Below are positions 37,677 through 46,899 of a stretch of 64,000 nt of DNA, piece by piece. Position 1 is the stretch's first letter. Every line of letters begins with the position of its first letter. A model generated the notes under the pieces. The model made no database searches. It was not told where the DNA came from and saw nothing but the letters and a program-made list of their open reading frames with translations. The position numbers and the translations under genes were made by a program. The stretch is taken from assembly GCA_016788295.1 (NCBI GenBank), contig JAEUSY010000061.1, positions 124,001 through 188,000 on the forward strand, in the 5' to 3' direction. This stretch comes from Flavobacteriales bacterium (GTDB taxonomy: Bacteria; Bacteroidota; Bacteroidia; Flavobacteriales_F; PHOS-HE28).

Positions 37677-37717
37677 GAAGTGCTCCTGCATGGCTGTGGT
37701 GTCCTGTGGAGGTTGGT

Positions 37718-39826
37718 TCAGTAATCGAGCAGGGCGCCCAATGCTTTGGCCACTTTCTCAGCGCTGGGGATCATGGTAGCCTCCAGTGTACTGTTCAGCG
37801 GAATGGCCGGCATGTCCACGGATCCGAGCGTGCGCACTGGAGCGTCCAACTGTTCAAAACACTGATCGCCGATACGCGATGCCAGCGCCTGGGCGAACGA
37901 GTTCGTCAACTGCTCTTCGGTGACGACCAGGCAACGGCCATGTGTACGCACAGCGGTCATCACCGTCTCTTCGTCCAACGGGGCCAGTGTGCGCAGGTCG
38001 ATGATGGTGGCACGGCCGGGGAATTGCTTTGCAGCGGCTTTGGACCAATAGACGCCCATGCCATACGTAACGATCACGGCCGCCCGGCCTTTGTCCACAG
38101 CGTTTGCATCGGCCTCGATCACCATGCGCGCCTTTCCAAAGGGAATGATGTAATCGGCGCTCGGCTCCACGGTCTTTGCGTCCTCGGTGCCTTTGATCTT
38201 GCTCCAGTAAAGCCCCTTGTGCTCCAGCATCACCACGGGGTTCGGGTCGTGATAGGCGGCCTTCATCAACCCTTTCAGGTCGGCGCCGGTGCTGGGGTAC
38301 GCGATCTTGATCCCTTTGATGTTGCACAGCACGCTTTCCACGCTGCTGCTGTGGTAGGGACCTCCGCTACCGTACGCGCCGATGGGTACGCGCAGGATGC
38401 AGCTCACAGGCCATTTGCCAACGGTGAGGTAGCACGAGCGTGCCACCTCCGTGAAGAGCTGGTTCAGTCCCGGCCAGATGTAATCGGCGAACTGCACCTC
38501 CACGATCGGCTTGAGCCCGGCGGCGCTCATGCCCACGGTGCTGCCAATGATGAAGGCCTCCTGGATGGGTGTGTTGAACACGCGGTGACCACCGAAATCG
38601 CGAGCCAGTGTGGCGGCCTCGCGGAACACGCCGCCAAGTCGTGCGCCGACATCCTGACCATAAAGCAGGCATCGCGGGTCGTCCTGCATCAGTTCGCGAA
38701 TGGCGAAGAGCGCACTGTCCACCATCACGGTCGGCTCCCGGTCGGCCGGTGCGCGTTCACCCTTTTCCTCGGTTACCGGGGTGGGTGCGAACATGTGGGT
38801 GGTGAGGTCCGATGGGGTCGGATCTTCGGCAATGCGTGCACGTTCAAAGTCGGCCTTCACGCGGGCGATCGCTTTCTGTTCGACCTGCTTCAGCCCATCG
38901 AGCTGAATGCGGTCATCGAGGCATTGTTGCAGGAAACGCGGGAAGGGATCGCGCATGCGGTGCTCCGCCAGGTTCTCCTCGCTGCGGTAGAACTCCATGC
39001 GCACGCCGCTGGTGTGGTGGTTGAGCAGCGGCACTTTCGCATGGACCAGGAAAGGGCGGCGTTCCTTGCGCACAAGCCCGATCACCTCGTTCAACGTGCT
39101 ATAGCTCTCCTTGAAGTCGGCGCCATCCACCTTGCGTACCTCAAGGCCCGGAAAACCCTTGGCGTATTCGCTCGCATCGGCCACCCGTATTTCGTCAGCA
39201 CTGGCGCTGATGTCCCACTCGTTGTCCTGCACCAGGTAGATGATGGGCAACTTCTTCAATACGGCCATCTGGAGCGCTTCGGCCACTTCACCTTCGGTCA
39301 CGGAAGCATCACCCAACGAGCACACCACGATGGGGGCTTCATCATCCTTCGAACCGTTGAGGTCGTGCGCCAAGCCCGCCTGCTCTTTGTACCAGAGGCC
39401 CATGGCGATCCCTGTTGTCGGAATAGCCTGCATGCCGGTGGCACTGCTCTGGTGCGGAATGCGTGGCATGCCTTCGCGACGCAAGCTGGGGTGGCCATAG
39501 TACGTGCGCCCACCGCTGAAGGGGTCGTCGCGTTTGGCCATGAGCTGTAGCATCAGTTCGTAGGGCTCCATGCCGATGCCAAGCAGGATACTGTCGTCGC
39601 GGTAATAGGGGGCTACGAAGTCCTGGGGCTTCAGCTGCATGCCAAGTGCCAGTTGAATGGCCTCATGCCCGCGGCTGGTGGCATGTACATACTTGCTGGT
39701 CAGCTTGAAGTGCTCCTCGTAGGTCTCGGTCATGGCCTTGGCCGTGCACATCAGTTCCCAGGCACGCAGCATGATCTGGGTGTCCAAGGTCTTTGAAGCG
39801 GCCGGGCTGGTTCTAAGGGTCGGCAT
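37718..39826 (-). CDS. 2-oxoacid dehydrogenase E1, alpha and beta subunits fused
   Basis: About 702 residues from MPTLRTSPAAS. The N-terminal half is the alpha subunit, with the thiamine diphosphate motif GDASVTEGEVAEALQMAV...QDN. The C-terminal half is the beta subunit (LLYGQDVGARLGGVF, TPIQEAFIIGSTVGMSAAG, VEVQFADYIWPGLNQL). The substrate is probably branched-chain or a related 2-oxoacid, judging by similarity to branched-chain E1. The E2/E3 partners are not in the window. A -7-like CGTAATTTGG lies between the two candidate starts (39883 and 39826) and favours the downstream one. Confidence 0.9.
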   Translation of the reverse strand: MPTLRTSPAASKTLDTQIMLRAWELMCTAKAMTETYEEHFKLTSKYVHATSRGHEAIQLALGMQLKPQDFVAPYYRDDSILLGIGMEPYELMLQLMAKRDDPFSGGRTYYGHPSLRREGMPRIPHQSSATGMQAIPTTGIAMGLWYKEQAGLAHDLNGSKDDEAPIVVCSLGDASVTEGEVAEALQMAVLKKLPIIYLVQDNEWDISASADEIRVADASEYAKGFPGLEVRKVDGADFKESYSTLNEVIGLVRKERRPFLVHAKVPLLNHHTSGVRMEFYRSEENLAEHRMRDPFPRFLQQCLDDRIQLDGLKQVEQKAIARVKADFERARIAEDPTPSDLTTHMFAPTPVTEEKGERAPADREPTVMVDSALFAIRELMQDDPRCLLYGQDVGARLGGVFREAATLARDFGGHRVFNTPIQEAFIIGSTVGMSAAGLKPIVEVQFADYIWPGLNQLFTEVARSCYLTVGKWPVSCILRVPIGAYGSGGPYHSSSVESVLCNIKGIKIAYPSTGADLKGLMKAAYHDPNPVVMLEHKGLYWSKIKGTEDAKTVEPSADYIIPFGKARMVIEADANAVDKGRAAVIVTYGMGVYWSKAAAKQFPGRATIIDLRTLAPLDEETVMTAVRTHGRCLVVTEEQLTNSFAQALASRIGDQCFEQLDAPVRTLGSVDMPAIPLNSTLEATMIPSAEKVAKALGALLDY

Positions 39827-39903
39827 CAATGGCGGGTTGGCGGGGTCTACAGGAGCGGCCAAATTACGCCTTGGGCGGCGCATGGCAGGCCTTCGGCGAT
39901 GGA

Positions 39904-39911
39904 TAGCTTTG
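39904..39911 (+). promoter_or_regulatory. Promoter -7 box of the AIM24-like gene
   Basis: TAGCTTTG, 27 bases before the ATG at 39939, within the divergent gap shared with the E1 gene. Confidence 0.5.
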
Positions 39912-39938
39912 CCTCATTCAAATTGAACCTGTAGCGCC

Positions 39939-40739
39939 ATGAGCCGCCAAGCACACGAACTGGATCACCGCATTGTGGGTGATGACATGCAATGCGTGGA
40001 GATCACGCTGGACCCGATGGAGACCGTTGTCGCCGAAGCGGGTACGCTGATGATGATGGATGAAGGCATCCAAATGGAGACCATCTTCGGCGATGGCCGA
40101 GGGCAGAGCCAGAGTTTCCTGGACAAGATGTTCAGTGCCGGCAAGCGCGTGCTGACCGGCGAAAGCCTGTTCATGACCACCTATACCAATATCAGCCAGG
40201 TGCGCCGTACGGTCTGGTTCGCGGCGGCCTACCCCGGCAAGATCATGGCCTTGGACCTGCGCGACTATCAAGGGAAACTGGTGTGCCAGAAGGACAGCTT
40301 CCTGGCTGCAGCAAAGGGGGTGAACATCGGCATTGAGTTCCAGAAGCGCCTGGGGGCCGGACTCTTTGGTGGCGAAGGCTTCATCATGCAGAAGCTGGAG
40401 GGCGATGGGCAGGTATACATCCATGCGGGTGGTACCACCGTCCAACGCGACCTGCGGCCTGGTGAGACCCTGCGCGTGGATACCGGTTGCCTGGTGGCCA
40501 TGACCCAGGATGTGGATTACGATATCCAGTTCGTTGGTGGGATCAAGAACACCTTGTTCGGCGGTGAGGGGTTGTTCTTTGCCACGCTTCGAGGCCCCGG
40601 GCATGTATGGATCCAATCGCTTCCGTTCAGCCGTCTGGCGGACAACATCATAGCCGCTGCGCCGCGTGCTGGCGGACGAGGCAAGGAAGAAGGGAGCATC
40701 CTTGGTGGCCTTGGCCGTCTGCTGGATGGCGATAACTAG
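39939..40739 (+). CDS. AIM24/TIGR00266-family protein
   Basis: 266 residues with the family pattern: [22 protein letters not shown] near the start and repeated Gly-rich beta turns ([45 protein letters not shown], here interrupted for brevity). The fold is a double-stranded beta-helix trimer in related structures. The biological role in bacteria is unknown. A strong bidirectional terminator follows. Confidence 0.85.
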   Translation: MSRQAHELDHRIVGDDMQCVEITLDPMETVVAEAGTLMMMDEGIQMETIFGDGRGQSQSFLDKMFSAGKRVLTGESLFMTTYTNISQVRRTVWFAAAYPGKIMALDLRDYQGKLVCQKDSFLAAAKGVNIGIEFQKRLGAGLFGGEGFIMQKLEGDGQVYIHAGGTTVQRDLRPGETLRVDTGCLVAMTQDVDYDIQFVGGIKNTLFGGEGLFFATLRGPGHVWIQSLPFSRLADNIIAAAPRAGGRGKEEGSILGGLGRLLDGDN

Positions 40740-40760
40740 GCAGAAATACGGAACCAGTGG

Positions 40761-40787
40761 AAAGGCCGGGCATGTTGCCCGGCCTTT
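40761..40787. terminator. Bidirectional terminator
   Basis: Stem AAAGGCCGGGC/GCCCGGCCTTT with loop ATGTT and T/A runs on both sides. It separates the convergent AIM24-like and holin-like genes. Confidence 0.85.
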
Positions 40788-40792
40788 TCAGT

Positions 40793-41152
40793 TCACATGG
40801 GTTGCTCGCCGTTCTTCGGTCGGTCCAACCCCTGAAGGAAACCCTGCACAATGCTGAGCACGATGCTGAAGCCCAGGGCCCACCAGAAGCTCTCCACAAC
40901 GAACCCTGGGACGATGCGTGCGGCGAGCATCACCATACCCGCGTTGATGACGAGCAGGAACAGGCCCATGGTGATCAGCGTTACCGGTAGGGTGAACAGG
41001 ATCAGCAACGGTTTCAAGAAGGTGTTCAGAAGGCCGAGCACGACAGCTACCAGCAGGCCGGTCACGAAATCCTCCGCATGCACGCCGCGCAGTAGCAGGT
41101 CGGTTACAAGCACAGCGATGGTGGAAATGATGAGGCGGATGAGCAATTGCAT
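40793..41152 (-). CDS. Small membrane protein of the phage holin 4 family
   Basis: 119 residues with four hydrophobic helices (LIISTIAVLVTDLLL, GLLVAVVLGLLNTFL, LPVTLITMGLFLLVI, WALGFSIVLSIVQGF). The pattern LLNTFLKPLLILFTLPVTLITMG (given here as landmark segments) is typical of the widespread chromosomal holin-like family; there are no phage neighbours, so lysis is unlikely. Function unknown. Confidence 0.8.
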   Translation of the reverse strand: MQLLIRLIISTIAVLVTDLLLRGVHAEDFVTGLLVAVVLGLLNTFLKPLLILFTLPVTLITMGLFLLVINAGMVMLAARIVPGFVVESFWWALGFSIVLSIVQGFLQGLDRPKNGEQPM

Positions 41153-41200
41153 GGTGAAATGTACGGATGCTTGAAGTTGTGGTCGGCGTAATGTCCGTTG

Positions 41201-41566
41201 TCACTCGCCGGTGAAGCGGTCCATGTCGCGGCGGTCGCGTTTTGTGGGCCTTCCTTCGCCGGGGGGGCGTTGTTGCTGTTTCACCAGTCGGGCCAGCTCG
41301 CGTTTTTCGAGGTCCTCGAACGAGGTTCGTTCGGTGATCAGTCCGGACACGAGTTTGGCACCCACCCTTGAGGATGGCAGCGCAACGATCTCCCAGCTAC
41401 GCCAGACAGGTGGTTCACGCAGCGCGAACGTATCGCCAACTTTCACTTCTGCAGAAGGTTTTACGGTCCTGCCGTTCAATTGCACCTGCTCCCTGCGCAT
41501 GGCATCCGTGGCCAGGCTGCGGGTCTTGAAGAGGCGCACGCACCAGAGGAATTTGTCGAGCCGCAT
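41201..41566 (-). CDS. S4-domain RNA-binding protein (Hsp15-like)
   Basis: 121 residues from MRLDKFLWCVRLFKTRSLA. The S4 fold includes VQLNGRTVKPSAEVKVGD. The C-terminal tail is basic, as in Hsp15 (HslR), which rescues stalled 50S subunits. Function by homology only. It lies just downstream of tRNA-Arg. Confidence 0.85.
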   Translation of the reverse strand: MRLDKFLWCVRLFKTRSLATDAMRREQVQLNGRTVKPSAEVKVGDTFALREPPVWRSWEIVALPSSRVGAKLVSGLITERTSFEDLEKRELARLVKQQQRPPGEGRPTKRDRRDMDRFTGE

Positions 41567-41575
41567 GGAAAGCAA

Positions 41576-41602
41576 GAACGGCCCGCCTTTCAGCGAGCCG
41601 TT
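41576..41602 (-). terminator. Possible terminator of tRNA-Arg
   Basis: Stem AACGGC/GCCGTT with additional imperfect pairs, read on the - strand between tRNA-Arg and the S4 gene, followed by CTTGCTTT. Read-through into the S4 gene is possible. Confidence 0.45.
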
Positions 41603-41609
41603 TTGTCAG

Positions 41610-41683
41610 TGACCCCGGCAGGATTCGAACCTGCAACCAACAGAACCGGAATCTGTCATTCTATCCAATTGAACTACGGGGCC
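41610..41683 (-). tRNA. tRNA-Arg (anticodon CCG)
   Basis: Acceptor GGCCCCG/CGGGGTC with one G-T pair, anticodon stem ACAGA/TCTGT with loop TTCCGGT giving anticodon CCG, T-arm GGTTCGAATCC, discriminator A. CCA is not encoded. Confidence 0.93.
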
Positions 41684-41713
41684 TGTAGTGCCATGCATCG
41701 CTGCAAGGGACGG

Positions 41714-41721
41714 CAAAGATA
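41714..41721 (-). promoter_or_regulatory. Promoter -7 box of tRNA-Arg
   Basis: TATCTTTG on the - strand, 30 bases before the mature tRNA. Confidence 0.55.
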
Positions 41722-41748
41722 GGCGAATGGTCGAAGGCAGGTTCCGAC

Positions 41749-42339
41749 TCAACGGCGTGTCATGCGCAGCACCTTCCCGTACAATGTGCTATCCTCAAGC
41801 ACAACGGCATCGGGGTGTACGATCCGAAGTATGTACTTGCGCTCTTGTCCACGCAAAACGATCTCATCCTTTTCGCGGAGCCAATCACCGGTATCGTCCT
41901 TTCGCGTGCCATCGCCAGGAGCTACCGCCAAGCTGAACCGGCCAGAGACATCCAGGTTGATCTTGGCCGCCATCTGCCCGTCCTGGAGGGGTTCCATGGC
42001 ATAGGTGCCTGGTAGCTCCATCAAGCAGGGAGCAGATTTCAGCACATTAACGATGGACCCTGCCGAAAGAGTTGAATCGGTCGCATGCACGGTCAGCCAA
42101 AGGTGTGTGCTAACAGAGAGCGCAGCCGCTCCGCTGAAGCGGGCCATGACTGAGTCACGCAAGGCGCCTGAGATGGCATGGGAGGCAAGGTCGCAATCGA
42201 CCAAAGCGACATTGCCCGAGCTGATGGTCAGTTCACCGGTGACCACCACTGGGGCACCATTCGGGGCCGGGTCGCTGCAGGATGTGAATGTCAGAGTGAG
42301 AACGGACAGGGCCGGAAGGAGTACGGTGAAGGGACGCAT
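41749..42339 (-). CDS. Putative lipoprotein, unknown function
   Basis: 196 residues from MRPFTVLLPALSV. A lipobox (FTSCSDP) lies near residue 20. The remainder is beta-rich (ELTISSGNVALVDCDL, VSTHLWLTVHATD) and ends with DEIVLRGQERKYILRIVHP. The shape is that of a small periplasmic beta-barrel lipoprotein (NlpE/META-like), but no family is recognised. Divergent from typA. Confidence 0.65.
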   Translation of the reverse strand: MRPFTVLLPALSVLTLTFTSCSDPAPNGAPVVVTGELTISSGNVALVDCDLASHAISGALRDSVMARFSGAAALSVSTHLWLTVHATDSTLSAGSIVNVLKSAPCLMELPGTYAMEPLQDGQMAAKINLDVSGRFSLAVAPGDGTRKDDTGDWLREKDEIVLRGQERKYILRIVHPDAVVLEDSTLYGKVLRMTRR

Positions 42340-42397
42340 GTTCCTAGGAATGAGGCGCGAATATCCGTTATCCGGGCCGATTCCCGGAAAGGAGCCG

Positions 42398-42405
42398 TAC
42401 CTTCG
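42398..42405 (+). promoter_or_regulatory. Promoter -7 box candidate of typA
   Basis: TACCTTCG, 53 bases before the typA start, a TAnnTTCG variant. Confidence 0.4.
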
Positions 42406-42458
42406 CGGGCCTTTTTGAGAAAATACCTCCAATACCCGCCGGTCCCCGCGCTCAAGTC

Positions 42459-44276
42459 ATGACCTCACTTCGCAACATCGCCATCATCGCCCACGTGGAC
42501 CATGGCAAGACCACCCTGGTGGACAAGATCCTCCACCAATGCCAGCTTTTCCGTGTGAACGAGGAGGTGAAGGACCTGCTGTTGGACAACAACGATCTGG
42601 AGCGCGAACGCGGCATCACGATCCTGAGCAAGAACGTGAGCGTGCGTTACAAGGGCACCAAGATCAATATCATCGATACCCCGGGCCACAGCGACTTCGG
42701 TGGTGAGGTGGAGCGCGTGCTGAACATGGCCGATGGCGTGATCCTACTGGTCGACGCTTTCGAAGGGCCCATGCCACAAACGCGTTTCGTGCTTGGTAAG
42801 GCCATCGAACTGGGGCTGAAGCCCGTGGTGGTGATCAACAAGGTGGACAAGCCCAACTGCACGCCCGAGGAGGTGCACGAGGCCGTGTTCGACCTGATGT
42901 TCGCGTTGGATGCCACCGAGGAGCAGCTTGATTTCCCCACCGTTTACGGAAGCAGCAAGAACGGTTGGATGGGCCCCGATTGGAAGACACCCACCGAGGA
43001 TGTGAGCCACCTATTGGATGTGATCTTGGAACACATCCCTTCTCCGCGCCAGTTGGAAGGCAGCCTGCAAATGCGCATCACCAGCTTGGATTACAGCAGC
43101 TTCCAAGGTCGGATCGCAGTGGGGCGTATCACGCGCGGAAGCATCAAGCCCGGTCAGCAGGTCACGCTCGTGAAGAACGATGGCACACTGCAGAAGGGCC
43201 AAGTAAAGGAACTGATGGTGTTCGAGGGCCTGGGCAAGGAGAAGATCAAGCACGAAGTGGGCTGCGGCGAGATCGTGGCCCTGATGGGTCTGGAGAATTT
43301 CGATATCGGCGATACGGTGGCCGATGCCGAGAATCCCGAAGGCCTGCCCAAGTTCAAGGTGGATGAACCCACCATGAGCATGCTCTTCACCATCAACAAT
43401 TCACCCTTCTTCGGTAAGGAAGGTCAGTTCGTGACCAGCCGCCACGTGCGCGACCGGCTCTTCAAGGAGATCGAGAAGAATCTCGCCATGCGTATCAAGG
43501 AGACCGAGAGCCCTGACCGGTTGCTCGTCTTCGGTCGCGGTATCCTGCACCTGAGCATCCTGGTAGAGACCATGCGTCGCGAGGGCTACGAGTTCCAGCT
43601 TGGTCAGCCTCAAGTGCTCTATAAGGAGGTGGACGGTCAGCGCCATGAGCCTATCGAGCACCTTACGGTTCAGGTTCCTGAGCAGTTCAGCAGCCGTGTG
43701 ATCGACCACGTTACGCGTCGCAAGGGCGAGATCCTCAACATCGAGCAGAAGAGCGACCGCACGGTGCTGGAGTTCAGCATCCCCGCGCGTGGCATCATCG
43801 GCCTGCGCAACACGCTGCTTACGGCCACAGAGGGCGAGGCCATTGTGGCGCACCGCTTCAAGGGCTATGAGCCGTTCAAGGGTCAGATCCAGGCGCCGCG
43901 CCCGGGTTGCATTGTCAGTGGCGAACTGGGTGCCGTGGTGCCCTACGCCATCGATAAGCTTCAGGACCGGGGCAAGTTCTTCGTGGATCCCGGAGAGGAT
44001 ATCTACGTGGGCCAGGTGATCGGCGAAAGTCCCAAGCCCGGCGAAGAACTGGTGGTGAACGTGGTGCGCACCAAGAAGCTCACCAACATGCGCGCCAGCG
44101 GTACGGACGAGAAGCTGAACATCGCGCCTGCCGTGAAGTTCAGCCTGGAGGAGTGCATGGAGTACATCGCCGAGGACGAGTACCTCGAGGTGACACCCAA
44201 GAGCCTTCGCATCCGCAAGATCCTGCTCGACGAGAACGAGCGGAAGCGCGCGGCGAAGAAGCTGCAGGAAGCGTAG
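42459..44276 (+). CDS. typA: Ribosome-associated GTPase TypA/BipA
   Basis: Translational GTPase binding the 70S ribosome, involved in 50S assembly and stress adaptation. G1 [10 protein letters not shown], the RGITILSKN switch region, G3 [12 protein letters not shown], and G4 NKVDKPN are present. Domain II and the BipA-specific C-terminal domain follow ([28 protein letters not shown]). 605 residues, normal. Confidence 0.96.
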   Translation: MTSLRNIAIIAHVDHGKTTLVDKILHQCQLFRVNEEVKDLLLDNNDLERERGITILSKNVSVRYKGTKINIIDTPGHSDFGGEVERVLNMADGVILLVDAFEGPMPQTRFVLGKAIELGLKPVVVINKVDKPNCTPEEVHEAVFDLMFALDATEEQLDFPTVYGSSKNGWMGPDWKTPTEDVSHLLDVILEHIPSPRQLEGSLQMRITSLDYSSFQGRIAVGRITRGSIKPGQQVTLVKNDGTLQKGQVKELMVFEGLGKEKIKHEVGCGEIVALMGLENFDIGDTVADAENPEGLPKFKVDEPTMSMLFTINNSPFFGKEGQFVTSRHVRDRLFKEIEKNLAMRIKETESPDRLLVFGRGILHLSILVETMRREGYEFQLGQPQVLYKEVDGQRHEPIEHLTVQVPEQFSSRVIDHVTRRKGEILNIEQKSDRTVLEFSIPARGIIGLRNTLLTATEGEAIVAHRFKGYEPFKGQIQAPRPGCIVSGELGAVVPYAIDKLQDRGKFFVDPGEDIYVGQVIGESPKPGEELVVNVVRTKKLTNMRASGTDEKLNIAPAVKFSLEECMEYIAEDEYLEVTPKSLRIRKILLDENERKRAAKKLQEA

Positions 44277-44292
44277 GGCGAGTGCCAAGGAG

Positions 44293-44318
44293 TGCACGTG
44301 AGCATGTGCTCATGCACC
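44293..44318. terminator. Possible hairpin between convergent typA and ThuA genes
   Basis: Imperfect inverted repeat GTGCA..TGAGCA / TGCTCATGCAC with a two-base bulge, 17 bases past the typA stop. There is no T-run, so termination is only suggested by position. Confidence 0.35.
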
Positions 44319-44343
44319 CAACACATGATGCTCCTGCCGTCGG

Positions 44344-45366
44344 TCAGCGGATGATCTGCACCAGTAGTACGAAGTCCTTCGTGCGCAGCATGTAGGTCCC
44401 GTGTGCGAGGCCGTTGAGTGGTACGGTGGTCCTTTGTCCGCTGATCGTTGCTTGCAGTACCGTGCGGCCAGTGGCATCCATAAGATGTACGGATGAGCCG
44501 GTCCACGTGTCATCAGTGTCGATGATGAGCATATCCGTTGCCGGATTGGGGAACACGTGGATCTCTGGCTTAGTGGAAGGTATAAGCAAGTTGGTGCTCC
44601 CGTCCAGCAGCCACGCCAAGGCATCCCTTATGTGCGTGCGGTACAACACATCGCTGGTGTAATTGCTCTGGTCGTGGCCTAGCGCGGTATAGAATACGCG
44701 TGAACCGTTAGGCTCGATCCGGTACCAGCTCATGGGACGTGGTGCATCGTAGCTGTTCATCTGTCCGTTCGGCCCAACGGTGCCTTCCACGCGCAGCACC
44801 TCCACGTTGTTGGGGCCGTAGTATCCACCTTCCCAGTAGTAGTATTCCTCGTTCTTCACCCACGGATCTGGTAGGTTGGCGGTGCTGGCATGCGTAACCA
44901 TGTGCTGCATGCTGTACTGAGGCGTGCCGCTCACATGGTTCGGGTTTTCCTGCACGCTGGCTCCGATCAGTTCAGCGTAGAAGTCCCAAGCACCTGTGTT
45001 GCCACCGTTGGCCGTGCTATGGCGGTAGGTGTCGCTGGCTGCATGGATGCCCATGACCCGGCCGCCGTTGGCCACCCACGCCTCGAAATTTGCCTGTTGC
45101 TGAGCGTTGAGGATGGCGTTGCCGCTGGTGTTGCTGAACACGATCACGCTGTACTGCGCCAGTGTGCTGCTGTCGCTGAACGGAGCACTGGTCGCATCAT
45201 CGTCCACGAGCAGGCCCAGTTCACTGGCTATGGATTGGAACATGGCTAAGGAAACCCCACGGGTCTGGTGATCGAAGCCGGAGGTGCGGGTGAAATGCAG
45301 GATGCGTGGTTGGGCCCCAACGATCAGCGTGATGATCGAAGCGAGCAGGGTTGATGAATAGCGCAT
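44344..45366 (-). CDS. ThuA-domain protein with T9SS sorting domain
   Basis: 340 residues, signal peptide ending VGAQ. Residues about 20-245 are a ThuA-like (class I glutamine amidotransferase-fold) domain: ILHFTRTSGFDHQTR, GRVMGIHAASDTYR, FYAELIGA, FYTALGHD. ThuA proteins occur in sugar-catabolic loci, but the reaction is not defined. Residues about 265-340 are a T9SS sorting domain (HVFPNPATDML...GTYMLRT). A TACCTTCG box ends three bases before the ATG. Confidence 0.86.
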   Translation of the reverse strand: MRYSSTLLASIITLIVGAQPRILHFTRTSGFDHQTRGVSLAMFQSIASELGLLVDDDATSAPFSDSSTLAQYSVIVFSNTSGNAILNAQQQANFEAWVANGGRVMGIHAASDTYRHSTANGGNTGAWDFYAELIGASVQENPNHVSGTPQYSMQHMVTHASTANLPDPWVKNEEYYYWEGGYYGPNNVEVLRVEGTVGPNGQMNSYDAPRPMSWYRIEPNGSRVFYTALGHDQSNYTSDVLYRTHIRDALAWLLDGSTNLLIPSTKPEIHVFPNPATDMLIIDTDDTWTGSSVHLMDATGRTVLQATISGQRTTVPLNGLAHGTYMLRTKDFVLLVQIIR

Positions 45367-45369
45367 GCC

Positions 45370-45377
45370 CGAAGGTA
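45370..45377 (-). promoter_or_regulatory. Promoter -7 box of the ThuA gene, leaderless arrangement
   Basis: TACCTTCG on the - strand, three bases before the start codon. Confidence 0.5.
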
Positions 45378-45467
45378 TATCCAGTGCGATCGAACCATGT
45401 CGGCGGACACGTGTACGGCAGCTTCGAACAGGTCATCCGCAACATGGTTGGCCACAACACGAACCTC

Positions 45468-46817
45468 ATGCGTACCCGGTCCTTCATTCTGCTCGCGGCA
45501 CTTTCCGCATTCGGCATTCTCGTGATCTTCGCGTCTTTCCGTGGTCCTTCGCCCCGGGCCATGATGCCAGCGGAGCATTGTCCAGTTCCACCACCGGTCT
45601 CTGAAGCCCCGCCCAAATGCGTGTTCATGACCGTTTACGAAGGCGTTGGGTTGGACAGCAGCTTCGTGCTGCGAACACCCGAGAAAGTGTTGTTGGCCGA
45701 ACAACGCGGGCTACAGTGGTTGGTGAAGGCACAGGCCCAGGATGGCGGCTATGGTGCGGGAAGCCATTCCCGGCAGGACATCATGGACCCGCATGCCGTG
45801 AGCACCGACCCCGCCACCACGGCCATGGTGGCCATGGCCCTGATGCGAATGGGGAACGGCCTTGACCAAGGCACTTACAGCGCGCAGCTCAAGAAGGCGG
45901 TGGAATACCTGTTGAAGCAAGTGGAGGCAGCGCCGAAGAACGCCGTGAACGTCACGGCCCTGCAGGGCACACAGATCCAGTCCAAGCTGGGACAGAACAT
46001 CGATGTGGCGCTGACGGCGCAGTGTTTGAGCAACCTGAGCGCCAAGCTGGGCGAGGAACACCCGATCAGGCTAAGGGTGATGCGCGCGCTGAACACCTGC
46101 GTGGGCATGATCCAACGTTCGCAGAACAGCGACGGCAGTGTACAGGGCGATGGCTGGGCCGGTGTGCTTCAAAGCTCCTTCGCGGCCAGCGCGCTCGAAT
46201 CGGCCAAGGCACAGGGCGCTGAAGTGGATGCAGAGGCATTGGACCTGGCCCGCAATTACCAGAAGGCCAATTTTGATGTGAATACCGGCAGTGTGGCCAC
46301 GGAGAGGGCCGCGGGCATCACGCTCTACGCGGTAAGCGGTAGTACGCGTAACAGTGCGGCGGAGGCGCGTGAGGTGAATGAGCGCATCGCCCAGGCCAAG
46401 AAGGAAGGCAAGCTGGCAGAGAACGCACCGGTCTCCGTGGACGCGCTCGAAGAGACCGGCATGTCGCGCACCGAGGCCGAGAAGTACAACACCGCCTACC
46501 AGGTGTTCAACGCCAGCAAGCAGCAGGCCCAGGACGAACGGGTGATCAGCGGCTTCGGGAACAACGGCGGCGAGGAGTTCCTCAGTTTCCTTCAGACCGG
46601 CGAATCGCTGGTGATCGGCAAGGACCAGGGCTGGAAGAACTGGTACCAGCAGACCACGGGCCGTTTGGTGAGCATCCAGAACAACGATGGTAGCTGGAAC
46701 GGCCACCACTGCATCACCAGTCCGGTGTTCTGTACGGCTACCTCATTGCTGATCCTCAGTATCAACAACGACATTCAACACCTGCTTGCCCAAGGCGCGG
46801 TGAAATACCGCAACTGA
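45468..46817 (+). CDS. Membrane-anchored alpha/alpha-toroid protein (terpene cyclase/prenyltransferase fold)
   Basis: 449 residues from MRTRSFILLAALSAFG; the single N-terminal hydrophobic helix is a signal anchor or signal peptide. The rest is helical with prenyltransferase/squalene-cyclase-type repeats: LQWLVKAQAQDGGYG, QRSQNSDGSVQGDGW, LVSIQNNDGSWNGHHC. No DxDD cyclase motif was seen. It could be a polysaccharide- or lipid-binding toroid or a divergent enzyme. The stretch at about 330-390 is unusually charged. A terminator follows. Confidence 0.7.
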   Translation: MRTRSFILLAALSAFGILVIFASFRGPSPRAMMPAEHCPVPPPVSEAPPKCVFMTVYEGVGLDSSFVLRTPEKVLLAEQRGLQWLVKAQAQDGGYGAGSHSRQDIMDPHAVSTDPATTAMVAMALMRMGNGLDQGTYSAQLKKAVEYLLKQVEAAPKNAVNVTALQGTQIQSKLGQNIDVALTAQCLSNLSAKLGEEHPIRLRVMRALNTCVGMIQRSQNSDGSVQGDGWAGVLQSSFAASALESAKAQGAEVDAEALDLARNYQKANFDVNTGSVATERAAGITLYAVSGSTRNSAAEAREVNERIAQAKKEGKLAENAPVSVDALEETGMSRTEAEKYNTAYQVFNASKQQAQDERVISGFGNNGGEEFLSFLQTGESLVIGKDQGWKNWYQQTTGRLVSIQNNDGSWNGHHCITSPVFCTATSLLILSINNDIQHLLAQGAVKYRN

Positions 46818-46841
46818 TCCACGAGCGGTATGCCGATCAAT

Positions 46842-46874
46842 GGAAAGGTCCGGACCTTTATGCCGGACCTTTCC
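46842..46874 (+). terminator. Terminator of the toroid gene
   Basis: 12-bp stem GGAAAGGTCCGG/CCGGACCTTTCC with a 9-nt loop, followed by TTTTT. Confidence 0.9.
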
Positions 46875-46899
46875 TTTTTGACAATTGAGACCGCTACGA

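Noticed and set aside
37706-39550. 614-codon antisense frame over the E1 gene
   Set aside because: GC-rich codon bias of the real gene keeps the opposite frame open. No recognisable domain; rich in His and Gly as shadow frames are here.
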